Of a DNA stretch of 64,000 bases, positions 42,880 to 50,117 are shown piece after piece. The DNA is from Marinifilum sp. D714 (GTDB taxonomy: Bacteria; Bacteroidota; Bacteroidia; Bacteroidales; Marinifilaceae). Under the pieces are notes generated by a model. That model saw nothing but the letters and a program-made list of their open reading frames with translations, did not search any database and was not told where the DNA came from. Each line of letters begins with the position of its first letter. Positions within the stretch are counted from its first letter, which is position 1. Made by a program: the position numbers and the translations under genes. The DNA lies in contig NZ_JALPNU010000002.1 of the NCBI RefSeq assembly GCF_030851345.1, positions 310,001 to 374,000 of the forward strand. Reading direction: 5' to 3'.

Positions 42880-45800
42880 ATTTTACAGAAGCAGTATTAA
42901 ATCAGCGAAAAGTATTGCTGTTTGTACTAATCGCTTTGACTATAGGTGGGGTTTTTTCATTTTTTAAGATGGGAAAACTTGAAGATGCTGAAATTAGTGT
43001 AAAATCTGCATTGGTAATCACTAAGTACCCGGGTGCATCGCCGCATGAGGTCGAACTTCGAGTAACTGATGTTTTGGAAACCGCTATACAGGCAATGGAT
43101 AATATCGATGATATCGAATCACGATCTATGGCAGGATATTCCGAAATTACAGTGAATATTAAAAAATCGGTTAAAAGTAAGGAGTTACCACAATTGTGGG
43201 ATGTACTTAGAAGAAAGGTTAATGATATCACACCTGCTTTACCACAGGGAGCTTCAAAGCCAATGGTTGTAGATGATTTTGGTGATGTATATGGGATATT
43301 CCTTGCATTAAGTGGTGATGGTTATTCGGGAGAAGAGTTGCAAGATTATGCCAGATACATGAAAAGAGAATTGCTCTTGGTTGAAGGTGTAAAAAGAATT
43401 AATCTTTTTGGGGAACAGGAAACCTGCATTAATATTGAGCTTTCACAAGAGAAAATGGCATACCTGGGAATACATCCTGCTAATGTTATTCAAATCTTGA
43501 ATCAGCAGAATGGTATGGTAAATCCGGGTAGCTTGAAAGTTGGTGGAGATAGAATTCGAATTGCATCAGATGGAAGCTTTCATGAATTGGATGATTTAAA
43601 GAATATTTTGATTTCGGCAAACGATAAAAATCCAATTTTCTTAAAAGATATTGCCCAGGTAAAAGAAGATTATGTGCGACCATTTACAAGAAAAATGAAG
43701 TACAATCAAGTTCCTGCAATCGGACTTACCATTGCCATGGAAAAAGGTGGCAATGTGATTGAATTAGGTGAAAGAGTTCAGCAACGAATTGATGAATTAA
43801 AATCGAACGTTCCTGTTGGTATCAACATCAATCGTGTTTTTTATCAGCCAGAGCGAGTAAGTGTAGCCATTGAGCAATTCATGATAAATCTGATTGAATC
43901 AGTTTTAATTGTAGTATTTGTTTTGTTATTGGCAATGGGATTTCGAACCGGACTTTTAATAGGAAGTGGTTTGATATTTACCATTTTAGGAACATTCATT
44001 ATCATGTTAAGCGTCGACATTACACTACAACGTGTAAGTCTGGCAGCCATAATCATTGCTATGGGTATGCTGGTGGATAATGCAATTGTAATTGCCGATG
44101 GAATTTTGGTGGACTTGAAAAAAGGCTTGAAACGAGATGAGGCTATGAGCAGAACATCCAAACAGACGGCAATGCCTTTGTTAGGAGCTACGGTTGTTGC
44201 GATTCTTGCATTTTTGCCTATTTACCTTTCACCAGATAGTACAGGTGAGTTTTGTGCAAGTTTGTTTCAGGTAGTTGGCATCTCATTATTTCTAAGTTGG
44301 ATTTTAGCATTAACACAAACCCCATATTTTTGTGATCTTTTTTTAAGAGGCAAAAAATATGAGAAGCAAGAAGGTGAAGAAGCACAAACGGATCCTTATG
44401 ACGGGAAATTTTATCAGAAGTTTCGTCACTTTGTAAAATATTCTCTTCGACACAAAACGATGATTTTGGCTGTTACAGTCTTGATGTTCTTTTCGGCTGT
44501 GTTTGTATTTAAGTATGTGAAGCAATTGTTTATGCCTAATCTTGAATACAATCAATTTATCGTTGAATATTGGTTGCCCGAAGGTTCGGATATTGAAACA
44601 GTAGAGAGTGATCTAAATGATCTGGAAACTTACTTGTTAAAGCAGGAGGATGTTCTTAATGTTACTACCAGTTTGGGTTCAACACCTGCTCGTTACACTT
44701 TGGTTCGACCGTTCAATAATAGTCATGCAAATTATGGGGAGTTGATAATCGATACTAAGGATTATGAAACCACAGTTCGATTTGGTGCTGATTTACAGGA
44801 GTTTTTAGATGAGAATTATTCATGGGCGAGAGCTAGGGTAAGATATTATTCTCCTATTTCAACAGAGTCGATGATAGAGGCTAAATTTTCAGGACCAGAT
44901 CCAAAAGTCCTACGAGAATTGTCAGAAAAGGCGGAGAGAATCATGAAGGACGAACCAATTGCGGTGAAGGTAACCAACAATTGGAAGAATCAGGTTAAGG
45001 TTTGGAACCCTCGTTTTTCTCAGGCACAATCACGAATTACCGGAATCAACCGTTCCGATGTTTCTAATGCTTTGGCTTGTGCTACCGATGGATTGGCCAT
45101 TGGAGTATTCAGAAAAGCAGATGATATATTACCTATCTATTTAAAGACAACAGTTGAAAAAGATAAGTATGTTGAATCTCTTGAAAATACACCGGTTTGG
45201 GGAGCTAAACCTCAAAGTATTCCATTGCGACAGGTAGTGTCTGATATTGAAATTGAGTTTGAAAATCCGGTAATCAAAAGATACGATCGACGTAGAGCAA
45301 TAAAAGCCCAGTGCGATCCGGCACCAGGATACAATGCCCCTGATGTTTTTAATAAAGTTCAAGAGAAAATTGAGGCAATACCACTGCCTGAAGGTTATGA
45401 TTTAGAATGGTTGGGAGAGCATAAAAACAGTGCTGATGCGAATGAAAATATAGCGAAGTTTTTACCATTGGCATTTTTATTAATGGTCATCATTATCATG
45501 ATGTTGTTTAACAACTTCCGTCAGCCAATTATCATTTTAACAATTCTACCACTGGCATTTATCGGAGTTAGTTACGGTCTGTGGTTAACTGGCAAGCCAT
45601 TTGGATTTATGGCTGTATTGGGAACCCTTGGACTAATGGGTATGATGATTAAAAATGCAGTGGTTCTGCTCGATCAGATAAATTTGGATATAAGTGAAGG
45701 GAAAGATGTATTAGTAGCAATTATCGACTCTGCAGTATCCAGAATGCGTCCGGTAATTATGGCATCATTCACAACAATTTTAGGTATGATTCCTTTAATT

Positions 45801-45938
45801 CCAGATGAACTGTTTGGAGGAATGGCTGTTGCGATTATGTTCGGATTGTTAATAGGATCAATTATTACATTAATTATTGTTCCAGTATTGTATGCGGTAT
45901 TCTATCGTGTAAATACTAAAGAAGTTATGGATTTATAA
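42876..45938 (+). CDS. RND family multidrug efflux pump (AcrB-like)
   Basis: This 1,020-residue proton-driven antiporter has the duplicated RND layout: helix 1 near residue 15, a large periplasmic loop, six helices around 330-490, a second loop, and a final helix bundle around 845-1010. The TM4 proton-relay motif reads AMGMLVDNAIVIADG, keeping the first Asp of the AcrB Asp-Asp pair and replacing the second with Asn, a common form. It expels amphiphilic compounds. It overlaps the fusion protein gene by 4 bases and precedes the outer-membrane gene by 10, making a complete tripartite operon. Confidence 0.95.
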   Translation: MNFTEAVLNQRKVLLFVLIALTIGGVFSFFKMGKLEDAEISVKSALVITKYPGASPHEVELRVTDVLETAIQAMDNIDDIESRSMAGYSEITVNIKKSVKSKELPQLWDVLRRKVNDITPALPQGASKPMVVDDFGDVYGIFLALSGDGYSGEELQDYARYMKRELLLVEGVKRINLFGEQETCINIELSQEKMAYLGIHPANVIQILNQQNGMVNPGSLKVGGDRIRIASDGSFHELDDLKNILISANDKNPIFLKDIAQVKEDYVRPFTRKMKYNQVPAIGLTIAMEKGGNVIELGERVQQRIDELKSNVPVGININRVFYQPERVSVAIEQFMINLIESVLIVVFVLLLAMGFRTGLLIGSGLIFTILGTFIIMLSVDITLQRVSLAAIIIAMGMLVDNAIVIADGILVDLKKGLKRDEAMSRTSKQTAMPLLGATVVAILAFLPIYLSPDSTGEFCASLFQVVGISLFLSWILALTQTPYFCDLFLRGKKYEKQEGEEAQTDPYDGKFYQKFRHFVKYSLRHKTMILAVTVLMFFSAVFVFKYVKQLFMPNLEYNQFIVEYWLPEGSDIETVESDLNDLETYLLKQEDVLNVTTSLGSTPARYTLVRPFNNSHANYGELIIDTKDYETTVRFGADLQEFLDENYSWARARVRYYSPISTESMIEAKFSGPDPKVLRELSEKAERIMKDEPIAVKVTNNWKNQVKVWNPRFSQAQSRITGINRSDVSNALACATDGLAIGVFRKADDILPIYLKTTVEKDKYVESLENTPVWGAKPQSIPLRQVVSDIEIEFENPVIKRYDRRRAIKAQCDPAPGYNAPDVFNKVQEKIEAIPLPEGYDLEWLGEHKNSADANENIAKFLPLAFLLMVIIIMMLFNNFRQPIIILTILPLAFIGVSYGLWLTGKPFGFMAVLGTLGLMGMMIKNAVVLLDQINLDISEGKDVLVAIIDSAVSRMRPVIMASFTTILGMIPLIPDELFGGMAVAIMFGLLIGSIITLIIVPVLYAVFYRVNTKEVMDL

Positions 45939-45948
45939 TACACTTTTT

Positions 45949-47325
45949 ATGAAATTATTAAAATTCAAAATATATACTATTCTTGCTGTTTCCCTGATAT
46001 CATATCAAGGAATTGGGCAGGAGAAATTATCTCTTCAGGAAAGTAGAAAGTTGGCATTGGAATATAACCAGAGAATAAAAATTGCAGAAGAGTTAATTTC
46101 AGAAAGTCAATCGAATGTAAAGTTTGCATATACGCATTTCCTGCCTAACCTTAGCGCAGAAGGAAGCTATAGTTATTTACATGATATTGATGATATTTCT
46201 TTTCCGGGATTTTTTCTGCCAACCGCCAGTAGTTTGGATGAAGCAAAATTGGGAAACTTTACAGGTACAAGTGATGTTTACTTTCCCGGTTTAAATCTTG
46301 AAATGGGAAATATTGATTACTATTCTGCAAATTTGATTTTAAGTCAACCTATATATGCAGGAGGTAAAGTTAGAAGCAATTACAATATGGCCAAGTTAGG
46401 AGCCGATTTATCGGTATTCAATCGAAAACTGGAAGCTTCTGATGTTATTCTTGAAACCGATAAGGCATATTGGAATCTTGTGTCGGTAAGAGAAAGAGTT
46501 AAAGTGGCTGAAAAGTATGTTGAAATGTTGAATCAGTTGGTAACTGATTTGAAGAATGCTTTTGACTTAGAATTGACTACAAAAAATGAATTGCTAAAGG
46601 CCCAAGTGCAGTTAAATCAGGCAAAACTTGATTTGTTCAGAATTAAAAATGCTCATGTGCTTTCTCAAATGGCATTGTGCCAGGTAATTGGTAGAGATTT
46701 AAAAAGCGAAATATCAGCTTCTGACACAATTATTTTAGTTGAGAATAAACATGTCGAAACTAATTTTATTCAGAAGGCAATGCAACAAAGACCAGAAATT
46801 TTGATGCTTGGAAAGCAGGTGGAAATAGATAGGCAAGAAGAAAAAAGTACACTTGCCGATTATTTGCCACAGTTGGGTGTAGGAGCTTCTTATGGTTATA
46901 CAAGTAAAATCGAAAATTTGATGGATTCACGCCAAAACTTATCTGTTCAGGCAAGTTTAAAGGTTCCTATTTTTCACTGGAATGAAAGAAAGCATAGGGT
47001 TGCAGCAAAGAAATATCAGACAAAACAACGTGAGCTGCAATTAGACAGAACTAAGGATTTGGTTAGCCTTGAAGTGCAGCAGGCATATTTCAACTTGCAA
47101 GAAGCATACGAGCAAAACAAATTGGCTCGAATATCAATGAATCAGGCCGAAGAGAATGTTTCCATAACCAGGAATAGTTTTTACGAAGGTTTGGCCAATG
47201 CCACTGAAATGCTCGATGCGCAAGCATTTTGGCAACAGGCACATACCGAATTAATTGATGCAAAAATCAATTTTAAGCTAAAAGAATCGGGTTTCCTAAA
47301 AGCAATAGGAGAATTAGCAGAGTAA
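45949..47325 (+). CDS. TolC-like outer membrane efflux protein
   Basis: This 458-residue protein has a signal peptide (LKFKIYTILAVSLISYQGIGQ) and two repeated OEP blocks rich in long amphipathic helices, such as LLKAQVQLNQAKLDLFRIKNA and, in the second half, QAYFNLQEAYEQNKLARISM. Aromatic-rich segments between them would form the outer-membrane barrel. It completes the tripartite exporter with the two upstream genes. A long-stem terminator begins 13 bases after the stop. Confidence 0.94.
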   Translation: MKLLKFKIYTILAVSLISYQGIGQEKLSLQESRKLALEYNQRIKIAEELISESQSNVKFAYTHFLPNLSAEGSYSYLHDIDDISFPGFFLPTASSLDEAKLGNFTGTSDVYFPGLNLEMGNIDYYSANLILSQPIYAGGKVRSNYNMAKLGADLSVFNRKLEASDVILETDKAYWNLVSVRERVKVAEKYVEMLNQLVTDLKNAFDLELTTKNELLKAQVQLNQAKLDLFRIKNAHVLSQMALCQVIGRDLKSEISASDTIILVENKHVETNFIQKAMQQRPEILMLGKQVEIDRQEEKSTLADYLPQLGVGASYGYTSKIENLMDSRQNLSVQASLKVPIFHWNERKHRVAAKKYQTKQRELQLDRTKDLVSLEVQQAYFNLQEAYEQNKLARISMNQAEENVSITRNSFYEGLANATEMLDAQAFWQQAHTELIDAKINFKLKESGFLKAIGELAE

Positions 47326-47337
47326 AATAGTGGGAAG

Positions 47338-47412
47338 AGAGAGGCATGAATTACATATGGGATGTTGTTGATTGGTGGTTCTTTCAACCTTGTAATTCAT
47401 CCTCTCTTGTTT
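47338..47412 (+). terminator. Long-stem terminator after the efflux operon
   Basis: AGAGAGG (47338-47344), a bulged C, then ATGAATTACA (47346-47355) pair with TGTAATTCATCCTCTCT (47391-47407), giving 17 base pairs with a 35-base loop; TTTT follows shortly. The loop is unusually large for a simple terminator. Confidence 0.75.
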
Positions 47413-47428
47413 TAATAAGTACGAAGAT

Positions 47429-47611
47429 ATGAAAGATAGAGATTTGCTTTATGAAGAGGCGATAAGAAGTTTAAAAAATCCCTCAAAAACCAATATGCAA
47501 ATTATAAAAACACACTTGTTTTGTTTAAAAGTAAATAACGATTACGTGATCAATACCAAAGAACAAATAAATGATTTGGTATCTTTCATCAATTGCAATC
47601 ATGGAAAATAA
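47429..47611 (+). CDS. Small ORF overlapping the cyclase start
   Basis: This 60-residue frame starts just after the efflux terminator and its stop overlaps the cyclase ATG region by 11 bases, the arrangement of a translationally coupled pair. The sequence (MKDRDLLYEEAIRSLKNPSK at the start) is hydrophilic and plausibly helical, without recognised motif, signal or membrane segment. I know no family for it. It could be a real partner or simply the translated leader of the cyclase message. Confidence 0.45.
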   Translation: MKDRDLLYEEAIRSLKNPSKTNMQIIKTHLFCLKVNNDYVINTKEQINDLVSFINCNHGK

Positions 47612-48671
47612 GTTATCGCGACATATTTATAAGTCTATAACTTATTTTGGAGCTATTATTCTTACTTGGATTCTGGCGTGTTTCTTTTTAACTACTTTTC
47701 AGGTTAATGAAAACAATACCATGTCAATTTCAAGGATGGCTGACTTAAACAATTCATTTTGGTCTGGTTTGCTGGCCGGTATTATTTGGGGAGTCATTTT
47801 TAAGATATCACAGTATATTAGGAAATTTCTTTCTCGTTTCTCATTAACGATTTTACTTTCCGTTTCGGTCAATGTATTAAGTGCCTATTTATTGATCTAT
47901 TCGATCTATCACTTAAGTGATATTTTTATGTTTGAAGATTTTCCAAATAGTTTTCAACAGCTATTAGATCTTTATAATTCACAGATATTTTATTCCATTT
48001 TAGCTTATTTCTTTATTGTGGGATCTTTAATCGAGATTTTTTTCGAAATAGACAAGCGCTTAGGAAAAGGAGTACTTTTAAAGTTCTTGTTGGGGAGATA
48101 TTATAAACCAAAGGAAGAGGACAGAGTGTTTTTGTTTATGGATTTAAAATCATCAACCTATTATGCTGAGCAATTGGGGCACTTTAAGTACAGCAGGTTG
48201 ATTCAGGATTGTTTTAAAGATATCTCTTCTGCCATTGAGAAAAATAAGGCTCAAATTTATCAGTTTGTTGGCGATGAAGTGGTACTGACCTGGAAACTGA
48301 AGGATGGATTGAAAAACAACAGGTGCCTGCAAGTGTTCTTTGATTTTATGGAAGAACTGCATAAGAAAAGAGACTATTATCAAAAGGAATATGGAATTAT
48401 ACCAGTCTTTAAAGCTGGAGTGCACTCAGGTAAGGTTATGGTTGCAGAAGTAGGGGAGTTAAAATCAGAAATCGCCTATCATGGTGATGCCATTAATACA
48501 GCATCGCGTATTCAATGCTTATGCAACTCTTATCAATCAAAGCTTTTGGTATCGGGTAACCTGATTAAAGAGTTGAAAGAGAACCAATATTTTGATACTG
48601 ATTACGAGCCTTTGGGAACAGTACTATTAAATGGGAAACAGCTCACTACCGCGCTCTATAAAATATGCTAG
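47601..48671 (+). CDS. Membrane-bound class III adenylate/guanylate cyclase
   Basis: I start at ATG 47601; an in-frame ATG at 47571 lies inside the preceding small frame. The 356-residue protein has four membrane helices in the first 155 residues and a class III cyclase domain after about residue 170. The two metal-binding aspartates are visible in FLFMDLKSST and QFVGDEVVLTW. The substrate and transition-state region reads FKAGVHSGKV and YHGDAINTASRI, with the Asn and Arg of catalytic cyclases. It would make cAMP (or cGMP). The membrane domain may be sensory. A CyaB-like CYTH protein is also in the window. Confidence 0.9.
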   Translation: MENKLSRHIYKSITYFGAIILTWILACFFLTTFQVNENNTMSISRMADLNNSFWSGLLAGIIWGVIFKISQYIRKFLSRFSLTILLSVSVNVLSAYLLIYSIYHLSDIFMFEDFPNSFQQLLDLYNSQIFYSILAYFFIVGSLIEIFFEIDKRLGKGVLLKFLLGRYYKPKEEDRVFLFMDLKSSTYYAEQLGHFKYSRLIQDCFKDISSAIEKNKAQIYQFVGDEVVLTWKLKDGLKNNRCLQVFFDFMEELHKKRDYYQKEYGIIPVFKAGVHSGKVMVAEVGELKSEIAYHGDAINTASRIQCLCNSYQSKLLVSGNLIKELKENQYFDTDYEPLGTVLLNGKQLTTALYKIC

Positions 48672-48683
48672 GTAATGAGCTGT
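48638..48683 (+). terminator. Hairpin overlapping the cyclase stop, convergent with proC
   Basis: ACAGCTCA-C-TACC (48638-48650) pairs with GGTA-A-TGAGCTGT (48671-48683), 12 pairs around one mismatch, with a 20-base loop. A T-rich stretch follows about 10 bases later. It spans the stop codon. Confidence 0.5.
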
Positions 48684-48696
48684 AATTATTGAGTTT

Positions 48697-49503
48697 TTAT
48701 GATTCTGTTTCTAAGATCTTTTTGTGACCACTAACCACTCCTTGAACAAGAGAAGAACTAAATCCTTCATGCTCCATTTTATTTAGTGATTTAATGGTTA
48801 CTCCAAGTGGAGTCGTTACCTTGTCGATTTCTGGTTCGGGGTGAGTTCCATTTTCAATAATCAATTTTGAAGCACCTTTCATGATTTGTGCTGCCACTTC
48901 TAATGATTGCTTTGAAGACAGACCAATCTCAATCCCTCCTTGCGAAGCAGCTCTCATAAATCTTAACGCAAAGGCAATACCACAAGAAGCCAAAACTGTT
49001 GCAGCTGGCATTTGCGATTCCGGGATAATCATGGTTGCTCCAAGTTGATCGAAAATTTCAACAACTTCATCTTTGTGCTCCAAGCCCTTTTCGTTAAAAG
49101 ACAATGCAGTCATTGATTCCTGAATGGCGATTGCTGTATTTGGCATAGCTCTAATTACAGGTACATCTACTAAAATATCTTCAAGATCTTGAATTTTAAT
49201 TCCTGAGATAACCGAAATTAAAACTTGTTTACCTTTTTGTAAAGGTTCCTTAATCTCGTTTAGAAGTATTCTTGCCACAGTTGGTTTTACTGCAACTATA
49301 ACAATTTGCGAATTGTTAATTGCCTCAAGATTATTGGTTGTAATATTCACACCTATTTCATCTTTTAGGTGTTGAATTAAATGCAATTCAAGATTGGTAA
49401 CTGTAATTTGTTCAGGTTTTAATAAACCGCTTTGAACTAATCCTTTTGCAATAGAGGATCCCAAATTTCCTCCTCCAATAATTGTAATGTTCTTTGAGTT
49501 CAT
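48697..49503 (-). CDS. proC: Pyrroline-5-carboxylate reductase
   Basis: I start at ATG 49503 (MNSKNITIIGGGNLGSSIAKGL); the upstream in-frame ATG at 49566 would extend past a candidate -7 box. The 268-residue protein has the Rossmann nucleotide motif GGGNLGSSIA, VAVKPTVARILLNEI, VIRAMPNTAIAI and the C-terminal family signature VTTPLGVTIKSLNKMEHEGFSSSLVQGV. It reduces 1-pyrroline-5-carboxylate to proline with NAD(P)H, the last step of proline synthesis. It is monocistronic and convergent with the cyclase gene. Confidence 0.95.
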   Translation of the reverse strand: MNSKNITIIGGGNLGSSIAKGLVQSGLLKPEQITVTNLELHLIQHLKDEIGVNITTNNLEAINNSQIVIVAVKPTVARILLNEIKEPLQKGKQVLISVISGIKIQDLEDILVDVPVIRAMPNTAIAIQESMTALSFNEKGLEHKDEVVEIFDQLGATMIIPESQMPAATVLASCGIAFALRFMRAASQGGIEIGLSSKQSLEVAAQIMKGASKLIIENGTHPEPEIDKVTTPLGVTIKSLNKMEHEGFSSSLVQGVVSGHKKILETES

Positions 49504-49544
49504 TTTTAAGGTGTGTTTGTAAATATCGTTTAAAATTGCGGCAG

Positions 49545-49552
49545 CAAAACTA
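49545..49552 (-). promoter_or_regulatory. Candidate -7 box for proC
   Basis: On the minus strand TAGTTTTG matches TAnnTTTG. It would place the transcript start about 35 bases before ATG 49503, supporting the shorter protein. No good -33 box is visible. Confidence 0.4.
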
Positions 49553-49769
49553 ATGAAGATTGCCATTTAAATGACTAACTATTTGTAGTGATTTTTGTGT
49601 TATTCAACTAGTCTGGAAAATGATTTTCGAAAGCATACCAGTGTTGTGGAGTTGTGGTCAGTATATCAGATATAAATGGGGTAGAATTATTTTAAGAATA
49701 CAATTGAGAATTTATGGGTATACCCTTAAACTTTGTGCGTGGTTAATTACTGAGACAAAGAGTGTCTGT

Positions 49770-49914
49770 ACTCTTAACCTAAGAGTGCATAGTGGTTGAA
49801 CCTAAGTAAACAAATTTGTTGAGGTTCAAAGTGCATGCAGTTGTACCCTCAAAGTGTATACAGTTGTACTCTCAAAGTGCATGCAGTTGTACCCTCAAAG
49901 TGTAAAGGATTGTA
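49770..49914. repeat. Palindrome cluster with a 23-bp tandem repeat
   Basis: ACTCTTA-ACC-TAAGAGT (49770-49786) is a perfect inverted repeat. TTGAACCT (49796-49803) and AGGTTCAA (49822-49829) enclose the self-complementary AACAAATTTGTT (49809-49820). Then 23-base units start at 49827, 49850 and 49873, with a partial one at 49896. The unit centre is TGCATGCA, TGTATACA, TGCATGCA: each is a perfect palindrome, and the change between them is symmetrical. The rest of 49504-50117 shows nothing else that I can identify. Confidence 0.85.
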
Positions 49915-50117
49915 TTGAAATTCGGAATAAATTACAATAATCTATCAAAAATATATTTAATAAAATCTCCTTCTTATTGAAAAGATAAGTGAATAGTCTC
50001 GTTGATGACGAACGCATCGTTACAATGCTAATTAAAACGACGTTGTAATAGTAGTTAAAACATGATTACATAGAAATTGCTTGCCAAGAAGGGGTGGTAT
50101 TTCAGGAATTTAATGAA

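Noticed and set aside
49504-49566. Longer proC product starting at 49566
   Set aside because: It would add 21 residues before the Rossmann motif and cross a candidate -7 box; the family begins near the second ATG.
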